From Pholis gunnellus (Eukaryota; Chordata; Actinopteri; Perciformes; Pholidae), in contig OU342804.1 in assembly GCA_910591455.2 (NCBI GenBank), forward strand, positions 13,548,133 through 13,612,132: a DNA stretch of 64,000 nt. Reading direction: 5' to 3'. Made by a program: the position numbers and the translations under genes. The notes beneath the pieces are model-generated. The model was not told the origin of the DNA, did no database searches, and saw only the letters and a program-made list of their open reading frames with translations. This document shows positions 23,331 through 36,640 of this stretch, piece by piece; position 1 is the stretch's first letter, and each line of letters starts with the position of its first letter.

Positions 23331-25347
23331 TGAATGAAGAAAGTTTGTGGGTTGTTACTGTACAGCTGTTACAATAGCCACTGCATCTGTGCTACTGGGT
23401 CGGGGTTTGTGTGGCCTTCAGCATAACAGAATTTGTGTTGATTGACTGATTGATTTTGGTTTTCAGACAACATCCTGTATATGTGTGTTTGTTTGTTTTT
23501 TAAATAAAAATATCTGCTGGTATGACCACTTCTATTTTTATTTTTTATTGTCAGTTCAGAGAATCACTTTTCATTCCTTTGCTCAGCAGACTGGCCCAGT
23601 GGTTTGACTGTCCTGTCCTTCAGCTGGATGAAGGGGAGGTTACAAGTGCTTTTCTCTGTTTGGTGTTTAAGCGAGGCAAGTGAAAAGAGAATCACCCCCG
23701 TGGGGGGTATTACATCACATAGAGGTAGTAATAAATAATAATTTGACCTTCATGCTGCAAAGGCTCCTGAATATAAAAAAAAAAAGTTGGAGTGGAACAT
23801 GTAATTTTGATTGAACCCCATTTTTGACAATGATATGACGGTAGATCTTTGTTGGAAACTAATTAATGCTTGCTTATGTGGCAGGGCAATTCTCAAGGAC
23901 AACGCTTCCATGCATATCTCATTGGACACTAATGACAAAAGGCTGCCGACGTGATTTATGGAACTTTTTATGGAGCGTTGAATGACGACTCCTCTAGCTT
24001 TGTTTGGATTGAAACAGATGATGAATCGTCGATGCATATGTTGTGGCACCGCAGCGTCTCTCCTCACTAATGACAGGAAGCCAACAGGTAAATGAGAATG
24101 ATCTCAAAATCTGTAAACAGAGATTAAGGTAAAACGTCAACAGCGATGCAGATCGCTGTCTCTTGATTTCAATGACGGTCTCACAAGAGAACCAACAGAT
24201 TGCAGAATCTCTAAAGGGCCCACTCAGCACAGTTTATTGAGCAGTAAATGTTGAGTGTGGGTTCAGTTCAGCATGTGCTTGTGCGTTTTGTGAAGCTCAG
24301 ATTTGTGTGCGGTCTGTACAAATAAGCAATTAACAGAGATCAACTGTACTGTAAAGACACAAATGAATGGCCATTGGATTAGTGTCAGAAACCAGTACAA
24401 TTTCTTCAAACCATTTTACACATTATTTTAGAAGTGTCTTGCTGAAGGATGTTTGGCCGGGCCCTGGCCTTATGTAAAAAGCACTGCGCTTCAAGACATT
24501 GCAGTCCAGATCAGCCCCAACTCCAACAGTTTTGTTGTATCAACATTATTTTTTGCCAGGTCACACACACTCACATTTCAAGTGAACAGCCGTCTTATCT
24601 CTGTGATGAAATGTTCTAATTGGCACATTCTCAGCGAACGTATTGGCTCCGAGGACGAACTTTATCACCGGCAACACAGATTAACTAAGCACTTACCCTG
24701 ACAATTTTAAGACTTTATTGGGGATTTCATACATTTGATCAAAATGAGAGGGCATTATTCGATCTTTAATCACACATCACATTTCGATGACATGGTAATG
24801 GAACTTACAAAAAAAGGTGTCAAACAACATCTGACAGCAGACACACGGTCATCTTAACTCAGACATATTGGGTATATTTCTGCAAAAGTTCTGCATACTT
24901 AAGTGCAGTGAAAGCTATATTCAGTCCAGTTCTGCAGCTGTCCTTTGTAGACATGAATGGAAATGACCTCAGTGCAACGATGCCTCATTGCGTCTATTGC
25001 AGATGTACCATTTCCTCAAAATATTTGCTGCTGTAGATGGTTGTATTGCTGTGGACCATGTGGTTTTGATTATTCTGAGACATTTGTTCTACATCCTATC
25101 TCGCACAACAATCCTGTTTGTTCACCTGATATAGTGGTTGCAAGTACACTTTTGTCTGGTCTAATCCTCTCAGATGCTTTATGGGTGGGGTTTGGCATAG
25201 ACGACGATGCCGTCACTGCTTTTTGACCCCACCAATATGGTACTACAGGCTTCAAGCAACCGAAACAAACCTTGCAACTACTGCAAACCTGCCGATTGCA
25301 CCGCTCGATTGCTGAAAAAAAGAAAGAAAAAAAAACTCGCCGCGTCA
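23331..25347. other. Intergenic DNA between chrna3 and chrnb4
   Basis: No gene is supported. It should contain the chrnb4 3'UTR on the minus strand (right part) and distal chrna3 promoter (left part). The head-to-tail spacing of chrnb4 and chrna3 matches the vertebrate cluster. Confidence 0.4.
24714..24719 (-). other. Candidate polyadenylation signal for chrnb4
   Basis: Minus-strand AATAAA (context CCCAATAAAGTC) about 630 bases after the chrnb4 stop codon. Confidence 0.45.
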
Positions 25348-28300
25348 TCATATGCGAGGAGTCTCTGAGCTGGGCTGCTGGTTGGGAACAATCTGAGTCT
25401 GGAAGACAGGCTGGAGAAATAAGCCCAGCGTGCCCACCACACACACTATCACAAAGATCCACAGGAACATCCGATCCACCACCATGGCCACATACTTCCA
25501 GTCCTCTATCACCTGCAAATATACAGAAATCAAGTTAAACTTACTCAGTGCTCATGTTTTTGCCACAACAAACTTCGCACAGGTTTTTATTGAAATAAAC
25601 CATCAGCATTGCAGAGCAGTGAGATGACCAAATAATCCTGCACCAGTGTGTCGTGCGTGGACGCTGCCATGCCTCTGTGCAGCCAATTGGTGGCAGAGAG
25701 TGTAACTGAGTGAATGAATGAGTGAATAATGTGAGTTATTCCCTTTCTGAATCCTCGCATACAAACAAACAAACTTACACATTTTACATACATCAAATCA
25801 ATATGTCTTGTAGTCTAGCAATTAAATTGGGTTGAATTGGAACATAAAGATGATCTGTAATATACTTAATACTAATATCAATATACTATCGTATGTGTTC
25901 CATCCATTCACACCACTAATATAGCTTAAAAGTGAATCTAATTATTAGGGTGCTATAGGCTGACATATTTGAGTTAAACTACAGACGTTTCCATATTGCT
26001 GAGACCTACACTGAAATAGCTATTCACCCTTTCACCACATTTTCAGTGCCGACCTTGGCAGTTAAATGCCACATTAAATGTTATCACACCAATGCAGAAA
26101 CCTTGCATGATCCAGTTTATTGGGATCAGGATAGATGGAAAAGGAGGCAACTGACAGTGTTGAAATTTTGCAAATACCTGATAGTCACTTACAAATGAAC
26201 TCGTCATTAATTTGTTTAATCCATACACAAACGGAAATGTAAAAAACACAATTTGTGGTGTTAAACGAAGCCCATGTACAGATACTATAGTCTTTCGTTA
26301 CAAACATCCTTGCACCCATTACTTTTTGCAGCGTCTCAGCCTGGCTGAAATAGTGACGGCAAACAACTTACCATCAAACCATTGTCCATTTTTCATTTAT
26401 GTCAAATAATGAGATTCAGAGGGGCTTGAAGGTGGATTTGTAAACTTTGCACTTTTAAACTTGTTTGGGTGTCTATGCATAACAGCATTATAGCCTTCCG
26501 GTTCAAGCTTCATACTTATAAGAGTGCTCAGCAGAAATAGTACTGCACTTCTATACCATTGCCATACCACAATGCAGACTGAGTTTGATTAGAGATTCAA
26601 GTGTGTACTATAGAAACTAATGTATCCTCTAGCCTCTAAAGATGAGGATCAGGCTACAGAGGTCTGATAACCTCACTTTTTTCAAACTCTTCAAAAAGAA
26701 ATTCACGTGAGGAGTTGGTGGGGACTGAGTGATTTACACAAGTGCACTGGCGAATGACTAAGAGTGTATGTGTATTCATTTACAGTACTCATTCAATATA
26801 CAATATGCTCATTATTAGATGAGTAGAATAGGCTTGAAAATGTTCCAATGTACATGTTTTTGTTTTTTAATAAATCTAAAAGTTTAAAAATCCATTAATT
26901 GTTATACCATACAATTATAAATGTCTTATTCCTTAAACAAAACATCCATCTGTCTTGAATTTTCAAATATCAGTTGTGAAATGATTTAGTGGCAAAACAA
27001 ATTCAGCACAAATGTGGCTATAGCACTGTATAAACGTAGTAAAAACATTTTGTTAAAATGTAGATACATACACTCTGATCATCATCATCTCCCATCAAGT
27101 GCTCAGCCACAAAGCGCACCCCGTCCACCGCCTCCTGGACATCAGCAGCCCAATCCGAGTTGCTTGTCTGCTGGAGGTCCTGGGTAGAGGTGAAACCACT
27201 GGAAATGTAATCAGTGGAGCGCAAGTCCCCCCTCCTGTTGGAGTGGCTGTAGCCCAGCGGAGGCGCTACATTTTTGTGTCCTGGGGTGGAGAAGGCAGAA
27301 TTGGAAGACAGCAGGGCAGAAGACGACAAGGTGAAACCTGTCTTGGATGCGACTGGATAGCTCAAGCCCAAAATGGCTCTCCGCGCCCTGAAACGCCGCT
27401 GTTGGCGAAGTCTCTGGCTTGCAGAGTTATTCTGAGGGCGTCTCATGAAGAGTAAGGCCGGCAGTTTGACAAGAAATATCAGCTTGACCCAGGAAGGCAT
27501 GGTGTGGGTGCTCGGAGAGCGGTGGTGGACGTTGAGCACACACACACTGGTGATGATGGAGAAAGTCACAAGCACCATGGTGAACATCAGGTACTTGCCA
27601 ATCAGGGGCACATCCAGTGAGGTGGGAGGAACAATCTTTGAGATTAAAAGCAAGAACACAGTGAGAGCCAAGAGCACGGAGATGCAGAGGGTCATCTTCT
27701 CCCCACAGTCTGAAGGTAAGTAGAAGACCAGAATGGCCAGAGAGGTGATCAAAACACAGGGAATGATGAGGTTTATGGTGTAGAAAAGGGGCTTCCTTTT
27801 GATGATAAAGTCATACGTGAGGTCCACATAGGTGGGATCCAGGGGGTTGACGGTCCGTCTGCCTGGCAGCGCCAGGATATCCCACTCTCCACTGGGAGTG
27901 AAATCATCCATACTCGCCACCTCGGACTTCAAGATCAGGTCGATCTCCGTGTGGTCATACGTCCAAGAGCGGAACTTGAGGGTGCAGTTCTGCAGGTCGA
28001 AGGGAAAATGCTTAACCTCGATCTTACAGGCGCTTTTGTAGATGGCTGGAGGAAGCCAGTTGATGCTGCCATTGAAAAGGACAATGGCATTGGTGAAGAC
28101 GGTTACCTCATAGGTACCATCAGCACTATGAGACGAGGGAGAGAGAGAGAGAGAACTTTAGAGAATCTGTGTTATCAACAATCACAGTGAAGTGAAGACA
28201 ACAGGAAAACTACTCATATTGTCCCATGTGTAATGTCTTCTACTTGCTTCTACTACCTGCCTTTGTCTGTTTCCCACTTGTTTTCTATCTTACCTGTGTT

Positions 28301-31300
28301 TTATAAGTTGATTAGTCCCGTGCGTATCTAGTCTGTGGGCTTTCCCTCTTTCAGTTGTGAGGTTGTCTGTGGTTTGTTCCTCGTTGGAGTTCGTCTTCAG
28401 TTTAGTATTTGGAATTTGTCCTTTATTTCCATTGTACTGCCTGAGCATGCTCTCTCAGTTTTTGTTGCCAGTCAATTTAGTTTTTTGAACTAGCTTTTGT
28501 TTTTAAAGCTGATCTTTTTCTTTATTCAACCTGCCTGCTGGGTACTCTTTGAACTTTGAAACTGTGACACATAGATTCAATCTCATAAAGAAAACATTAT
28601 CAGATTATTCTATGTAATTATCTTCGTTTCTAAAATATTGCACATAAGAATGTAACATAACACTTTGACATTCAGGTGATGCTTACTTGTTGTACAGGAC
28701 AATATCTGGGAGCCAGATGTGTCTGGAGGGAATGCGCAGCTTGTCGATACCTTCGTATTTTGCAGGGTCCCATGATAACCTGTAATCCACCCAGTGCTGC
28801 AGAGACGGAGAAACCTGGCTGTCAAGTCCGACTTCCAAACACTTCCTCAATACAAGCTCATTTCTAATTACATGCCTCATTATCAGTTAAATATGTCTGG
28901 AGCAAAATTACAGAAGCAGTTTGTTCCACGCTGAGAGAGGAAGAATGGATATGGTTTAATTCAAGTTCAGAGGGAAGGACATTTAACAAGACATACACTA
29001 GGCTGACTGAGAATACAGGTGAGCTTCAGCACACTTACCTGAGTGAGCCAGACATTTGTGGTCATGATCTGTTCTCTTTCATTCTGAAAATGCACAAAAG
29101 AGGGGTTAATTATTTTCAAAACAGTTTTCATGCACAAATACAATTGAAATTGTGTATAGAAATACAACTGCATGTTAGCTGACCCTGAACACTGTATTAT
29201 AGGAAAAGAGTGCCACCTTTTATGTGTTGTTGAGTAAATGAAGTCTATTAAAGCAATAACTTCCTCTATAGTGACAGAGAAAGCTGAGTTCTCATCAGGC
29301 AGAGGTTGCCTAAAAATGTCTTATTCAGCATTTTATTGTACTTAGCTCCACTCTCTCGCGTCACCTCTGGTTGCAAAAAGGCAAGATGGCGATGGCCAAA
29401 AACCAAGATGTCGACGGACGGTAAGCAGAACTCAAGGCTTCAAAATGGCAGTCCACAAACCAACGGGTGATGTCACGGTGACTACGTTCACTTCTTATAT
29501 ACTGTCTGTTCTTCCTGCATCCAACATTGAACTGCAGACTAATGAATTATTCATGTGGGAACAATGCTTTATAAATGATGAATTAAGTGTTTACTCATAC
29601 CTAACTAATGCTTCATAGTGTGTAGTTATTATAAAGTGTTACCAAAAACTCGTTAAAGATTCTGAGGACCGAGAGGAGACAGTAGTTTCTGCTGGTGTAA
29701 CAAGGGCACAACAAGGTTTTGCACACAGAATAAATTACGATCTCGACTGGACTGTGTCAGCATCTCAACACAATTGCAACTTCCATTGCAAAGCAACCGT
29801 TATCGGAATATGAGGACAGAGTTGTTGTAACGCTAATCTAAGATGTACCTTCCTGCTTACTGTCATCTTTACTCTGGCATCTCGATTCAAGTGAGGTAAA
29901 AAATAAGTGCATTTAAATCTTCCCCTTTTCTCTGATTGCTTGTTAACATGTTTGTTTTTGGTAATGTCGTCACACTCCCATGACATACTCATCCAATAAA
30001 GTGATACCAAATGGCAATTATTCCAAGGGTACAATGCAAACTCATCAACTGAGCCTGTGAGTCTTGCTGCCTTGGTCTGCAGCGGGAAGGAGCCTCCACT
30101 GTAAATCACAGGAGGACCTCTATCACTGTGGCTAAAACAGCTTTATGGCCCCTTTTAATCCAATGTGCTGAAGTTTCAATCTGGACATGACAGAGGCAGA
30201 TATCACAGCTGACCACATCTATCCTCTACTTCATCCATCCGTTTAGAGCTATGGCCTCGCTGCACTGGCTGGTGGATAACTAACTGCTTTCTTTAAAGCT
30301 GTGTGGCTCTTGCTCTGTCTTTTCCATCATCCTCTTTCTCTCGCTCTGTCTTTATTTTTCTGTCTCCCTCTTTGTCTCCCCAGCACATATTCTCCCCCAC
30401 ATAAACAAACACACCCACCTCTTCATGTTGGGCAGAAGTATTTGGTGCCTTACCACACTGATGAGCTGAGCCAGAGACACTTGCAGCTTCACTGGGACTC
30501 TCTCTGTCCTGTTGACAGCCGGGCGGATGAGCGGATTGTAGCGATCCTTTCCCAGCAACCAGTTCATGAGACGCTCCTCTGAGTCGGCACAGTGGCTACC
30601 TAGTGACACAATTTTGTTCAATTATTTTTATGCACAGGTAGTATAGTGCATAGTATACACTTCCAAAATATCAGTATCATGAAAACAACATTTAGAACAT
30701 AAGTGTTCCTACTACATTCACTACATTCAGCTGTCAAATTGAACTATTGAACTATTTTTCAATGAATTTTGAAGCTTTTGCTTAAAATTTTTTTAAAGAA
30801 TCCCATTCGCTTTTTGGTCGGGGGAACCATTGCAATACTGACTTCCCCAAAACATACCAGCACTCTAAATGTTCCAATAACTAATTCTGATACTAATCTA
30901 CATGTAGACAGGTATACCCTCCCTACTGTGCTAAAACACTCAAACACTGAGAAAACGAAGTGAACAAATCTGTTCAGCAAAATACTGTTCCTCATCTATC
31001 TGTGTCAGACTGCTTCATACAAACTGCACGTATAGTCCTCAGGGAAACAGCATCTGGCAATTAAGAAATACAGCGATGTCTTTGTTGTGCAATTTATATT
31101 GAAATGTAATGAAGACCCAACAGTCATTTCCAAATAATTACATTTGGGACGAGGGCAGATATTTTCACAGCATGTTAATATTCGGCCTTAAGCCAAACCG
31201 CTGAATGTATCATTCAAGTAAGAATAATCCATGAATACCAACACTTCAACTCGACCTCCTTCCCTCCATCCCTGATAAAAGAAGCCCATGTCAGGGGTGA

Positions 31301-33163
31301 AGATAAGCCTGATTGAAACTGGTGATCAGTGCTTGCCATTTGGAGCAGAGTGAATACATGTAGCACTACCTCGTCCATTGTCTTTACATCCAGCATGTAA
31401 TCAATGGCCCCATTGTCTGGAGTAGCTGAGTCGACTTACTCTTGGGAAACGCTCAAACACACATGAAGCACATGAGACTCTTACTGATGGGCCTGTAGAA
31501 AAATAATCGCTACTGTCGTCAATATTCAGCAAAGTGATGTTCATGGCTGCAGAACCTCAGAGAATCAGCTTGTCCCCTTTCTGAACCTTTGTGATGATGC
31601 TATAAGTAAGAACAATGTTGGACTTTCAACTCCAATGCTTCTCTTCTTGCTCAGTATCAAACTGTGTGTGCCATTATCGGCCCACAGACTCCCGGAGCTT
31701 TGCCGGGCGTGGCACGCACACAGTCTAGCTAGCCCCACGGGTCAGCGCATGCTGCCATGACTGTGCCTTGGCTGCTGTCCCATCCAACACAGTCAGACTT
31801 CCACAGCACTGTTTAACAGATGGTGTGTTGTCAAAGCCCTGAGAGACCTGAGTCAAACAAGCTCTGCCTTCCCCAGAGATGAGGGCCACTGGCAAACCAC
31901 CCGAACTTGTGATTACCTGCCGTGAACTGTCACTGGTGTGTGTAAGTGTGTGTGTGTGTGTGTAGGTTTGAATGCGTAAAATGAACAGCGCCTCAAGTGT
32001 TGTGTTCACATTAAGTTGATGGAGAGTGAGGTTAGGCGTGTTAAAACAATGGTTGAGTCAGCTGTTGTGGAGTTGATAAGGTCACTCTGCACAGTACACT
32101 TGAAAAAAAAAATCGACAAAAAATTAATAGAGTTTTAAGAGACCCGAGAGCATAATGAGGTGTGTGAATGGACCAAAGCATGGGGCAAACATTTTTTTCT
32201 TCTCTCTGACTCCTTTATATTCTGCTGCTTGTCTCTGTGACACACATGAGGATTCATCACTTAAATGTCATCACTGAATGACAAAATACTCGCACAGAGA
32301 AAGTTTCATTATGACGTATTTGTCTTGTGAACCCACTTTGGTGACATGAAAAGGTGATGTTGAAGAAGTCAAGAAAAGAATGGGAAGTTGCTGAAACTAC
32401 TTGTAAAGGTTCCGGGGGCTGTGTTTCTAATGGTGTGTGCACTTCACGGGTGTATTGTAGTTAGTTGTGACCCACTCTAAAAATCTCAAACAACCATGTG
32501 AGTGCTGATTGCATTTGGTGAATACAGGCCACATTTTTCAACAGGCTGCAGGTCTGATTTATCAAAATGATCCAAAAGACAGGCTTTATTTGAAAAGGCT
32601 GAACGCCTGTCAGATTTTGATCCATGTGACAGCAGGTTGGCTGCAATTCACTGCTTATGTCTACTTTTTGCTCAACCTCTGTCAGTTCCTCTACATACTT
32701 AATACAAGAACAACAATGGTCTGCAGCTACTCCTTTCTTACTGGTGCAGCCCACACTATTTCTCCGTCTTCCCTCCTTACACATAGCATCAACAAGTACA
32801 CCAATAAGGCTGAAATCAATATCTTTTTATGAGGAATCTGTGCAACCGGTGCATCCCTCCCACTGTCTTTAGTCGTGCTGTAACTTAATAATTTAACACT
32901 ATAGGTACAATCATACTGTTATTTTTGCTATTTATTCATGCATGTGTTTATAATTTCAATTAAATTATACGTTCACATTCAAATACATTTTATTGATAAA
33001 AAATAAATAAAACAAAGCCAGACATTTGAGGTATCTGCATCTTTGCACCACGGAGCCACTTACTGAAAATGGTTAGTAGGTTATGTCACAAAACTTGAAG
33101 AAAGAAAAACTTACAGTGAACCAAAGAGAGGAAGTAAGCGAGGATGGAAAGAGTCCGAGTCAT
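25348..33163 (-). CDS. chrnb4: Neuronal nicotinic acetylcholine receptor subunit beta-4
   Basis: The beta subunit that pairs with alpha-3 in ganglionic and habenular channels. Exons on the minus strand are 33163-33115 (signal, MTRTLSILAYFLSLVH), 30599-30454, 29083-29039 (NEREQIMTTNVWLTQ), 28796-28687 (WVDYRLSW ... PDIVLYNN), 28125-27072 and 25512-25348, totalling 522 residues in continuous frame. Landmarks are the Cys-loop (ACKIEVKHFPFDLQNCTL), LPGRRTVNPLDPTYVDLTY (no paired cysteines, as expected of a beta subunit), M1 KPLFYTINLIIPCVLITS, M2 EKMTLCISVLLALTVFLLL, M3 ending SVCVLNVHHRSPSTHTMPS, the acidic GDDDDQS before the last intron, and M4 after VIEDWKYVAMVVDRMFLW. The cluster position separates it from the similar chrnb2. 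The long first intron (30600-33114) contains no recognisable gene. Confidence 0.96.
28220..28570. repeat. Decayed interspersed repeat in chrnb4 intron 4
   Basis: Pyrimidine-rich sequence with phrases (tacctgtgttttataagttgattag, then cctgcctgctgggtactctttgaac...gtgacac) typical of old fish retroelement ends. Family and edges uncertain. Confidence 0.35.
29340..29515. repeat. Short interspersed repeat in chrnb4 intron 2
   Basis: Phrases caagatggcgatggccaaaa, gcttcaaaatggcagtcc and gggtgatgtcacggtgacta...cttcttatatactgtct. The right part is homologous to 3240-3300 (gggtgacgtcacagagatta...tacagtctatgg). Non-coding and multicopy in the window. Confidence 0.55.
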
Positions 33164-33540
33164 TTTTTCGGCACCATCTGATCCGCGGGAGTTGTCGGTG
33201 TTGATGCCTCAGAGCTGCGGTGTTTAGCGCTCTTCCTCTCGGACATGCCGGAATCTACAGTTTGATCACTTCAACAGCACGGTGCTAATGCCTAAAAAAG
33301 AAGAAGAGATAATTCGCCAAATAGCGGTATCTGTTGCTCCGTCTTTGGGGGTTGCTTTAAAGCAATCCGCCCCATAAAATTCACCGAGTCTCCTCTAGGG
33401 TCTTTACGCACTGTCAACGCGCTGCAGCCTCGTCCTGGAGCGCTGCTCTCTCCGTTCCCAGCAAGTCCTGCAGGTCTCGTCCCGGTCTGTGATCGGCTGG
33501 ACGTTTACACCAGCAGCTGTTTTAGGTGGGATAGTTCACT
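33164..33540 (-). promoter_or_regulatory. chrnb4 5'UTR and CpG-rich promoter region
   Basis: Upstream of the chrnb4 ATG the DNA becomes locally richer in CG (cgcgggagttgtcgg, cgctgtcaacgcgctgcagcctcg as words in the region) than the surrounding introns, consistent with a TATA-less promoter. No start site can be placed. A run of 15 G (33579-33593) lies just beyond. Confidence 0.4.
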
Positions 33541-36289
33541 GACCTTGGACTCTGTATTTTGCTAATTGAAAGGGGAAAGGGGGGGGGGGGGGGTTTGAGC
33601 TTGGATTTAGTGAGAACACGACTGAACTCTTGGGAAGTAATAATATGCAGTCAGTGCACTTAATGTGTAGCTAATTATCTGACCTCTGTTGCCCCCACAC
33701 ACTAATAACTGATTGAAGCAACTTCCTACGCAACAGAAAAGACACATACTTAAAACATGTAGACCTTCATCTCCAAGAACGTATTATAAAAGACCATGTC
33801 TGAGGATTTTCTGCAGACTTAAAGTATACATGTTATACTATTCCATGTAATTGTCTTGAACCCAGCATATAGTCACATGTCAGCATGAGGCTCCTGTCCT
33901 CATAGCTTTAGTAAGACACCACTCTCAGTGAGAAACCCATCCGGGCTTAATTCTCTTCCCATCAACAATCATTAGTTGACGATCCTGGGGACTTGCTGTC
34001 ATTTGCTGACTACACACTGCTTTGGCGAATGTGGTCAGGAGAGGACAATAAATTATTCTCTGGTCCTGGATGTGAGATTTAGTGAGGTGAGGGCCAGTCA
34101 AACCAGGAGCAGTGCAATCTTAGCGAGGCAGATTTACAGTGGCCACGCAGTTTAGAGCCTCATTATAATGGCCAGTAAAGGAATTGTATCTGGCATGAAG
34201 AGCGTCCCCAAGGACTCGCCTGGAGTTGTAAATTGTAACTCCGAAGACTTCTATTCTGGATTATTGAAAGCAGATCAATGGAGGCTGATTAGGTTTTGAG
34301 TCTCACGTGTTTTTATTAGGTTGAAGGGGACAGGTCCATGGACTGCAGTTTGTCCAATTGCCCAAAATCGTATTTATACAGAAAACAAATGTGTTCATAT
34401 GCACATTCAAATCAATATTGTATTTTTAATCCAGACGCAGACAGAAACAATGGGATCTAAAGAGTAGACTAAACTATTTTTTTTTGCTTTCTTCCTTCTA
34501 TTTATTACAAAATGAAACTATATATATTTTTACAGGACTGCAGACTATAAGTGTTTTATGTTTCTGAATGTTTTCTTCCTACCTTACTTTTATTATTCCT
34601 TGTATGATACCGCTGTATGACCACTTGCAGAGACTTCAAACTTATTTAGATGATGCATCACAGTGCACATCATGTGCTTATTTTGTTTTACTTTTGATTT
34701 TCGTTATTGACGGCACATGGCGTACCAGGCCAGGCAAAACAACAAAGAAACTATAAAGTCCTGACAAGTACAGTTGCACAGCATGTTGACTCTTAGAAAA
34801 GTATATAAATGATGTGAGGTACATACAGTGGAACGTTAAAGCCCCTCCTCCACTCAAAACTGTTTAATTTGGATGTTTGACCTTCTCCCACAGAATGATG
34901 TATATGCAGTTTTGAGATAATCTGCTGACAGGGCAAAGTTTAAGATGTTTATGTACGAGATGATTCTGTGACATCACAACTGGTTTGGTAGCATCGACAC
35001 ATACACTGAGAATGGACTGTAGGAGACACCTTATGTCCAGTAATAATTTGCATATTCATATATTCAAGGTTGACGGTGAAGAAGCAGGTGTAATTTTAAA
35101 AGAATTTAACACAAATTAGTTTGTTTGTTTTGTTTTAACTTTAAACTTTGACTTAATTGGTGGCTCTCCCTGTATATAGTTACAGAATTAGTGAAAGAAA
35201 TGTCTATCATTAGTATGGCAGAAACTAAAAAAAGAATTCCATGGTTGAAAAATCTCTTTTCTGACACTCTTCACCAGAACAATAAAAACAAGTAAAGCAG
35301 TAAAATAAAATTCAGCTATATAGTTTATGTTCAGCAACATGACAAGCAGCCAATAAGTTCAAGGGTCACAGCATATATCATTTGAAGGGTTTGTTGTCTA
35401 GAAGTCTGGGCTGGTGTTCTCACAGAGACCCTGCTATTTGGTTCTGGTCTATAGTGTTATCAGCTTATACAGCCTTTTGCTCACATCTCTAACTCATCTT
35501 AATGAAGTTCACTCTAGCAGGAAGCCTGTGTGGATTCTCGGGGGATGCAATAAAAACAGGAAACAGTTCTAAAAAGGATTGATGATCCAAACATATCTGG
35601 CAGACTGACAATCAAGTCTTGAATAGAGTTTGATGAAAAAAAAGAAAGCTATAAACAGCATTTAACGGCTCAATGGTTAACCAGTGATGATTCAAACCGT
35701 TTCAGAGTGTCATTACCAGTAGCCTGGAGTGGTGTCACATCGGACTGGGGCTGCAAATCACCATGAAAAGAGAGCCCCTTATACTCACAGTTTGTAGTGG
35801 TTGTTTGACTTCTGTCTGTCTCTGCAGTTTGCAGGGTGGTGTAAACTCTGTGAGCATCCTGCAGGAGCCACATAACAGTTTGACAGTGGTCATGTTGACA
35901 TGTGGACAGACAGTTAGTGTCTGTGCGTTATAGATTTCCCTGTGTGCCAGGGAAGTGGGATGGAAGAGAAATGGCTAATCAAAGAATTGCTGTTGTTGCA
36001 GTACCATGTTGCACCACTGCAATCTCACCCTGAGGGATATATATCAAGCAGGCAGTTCATTACCTGGAGTGCTTGGCTCCTGTACCAGCGAGTCGCAGCC
36101 TAACGTGAAGATATCGATTGCCCATCATCCACTGCCTGCTGGGGAACAACCTATCTCATTGGTTCATGCAATGTGTTTCAGTATTATGGTGACAATTTCA
36201 GGATACAACTGAGATTTATTTTGTTTATGTGTGTGTCTGCATGTGTGTGTGCATGTATGTAGCAAAATTCATAAGACTGCACTCAAACA

Positions 36290-36640
36290 CGGCGTAAGTG
36301 CAAGGTAAAGCACTTGTACTTTACTTGAGTGTTGCCATTTAGTGGTTCTTTATACCTAATACAGTAATCCACCACATTTTACAAGGACATATTGTATTTT
36401 ACACCCCACTACATTTTTGATGGGTACAATTTGAATAAACTGGATTTAAATACAAAAAAACAATTGTGATGATATCTGTGAGTAATTACAATAAGCAAGC
36501 TTGATATTTAATATTATAACACTTGTAGTTGCTATTTTTACTTTCAGACATTAAATACAATTTTTGATACTAATACCTTTACATAGAGGTATTGGCTATT
36601 TTACTTGTAAAGGATCTGAATACATCTTCCACAGCTGGTC
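36290..36640. repeat. Decayed hAT-type MITE (Tol2-like ends)
   Basis: The left part contains cacttgtactttacttgagtg, and the right part ends with tattttacttgtaaaggatc, then tgaatacatcttccac. This ACTTGTA/TACTTTACTTGAGT vocabulary is the usual one for teleost hAT MITEs. TIRs are eroded and no duplication was found. Confidence 0.5.
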
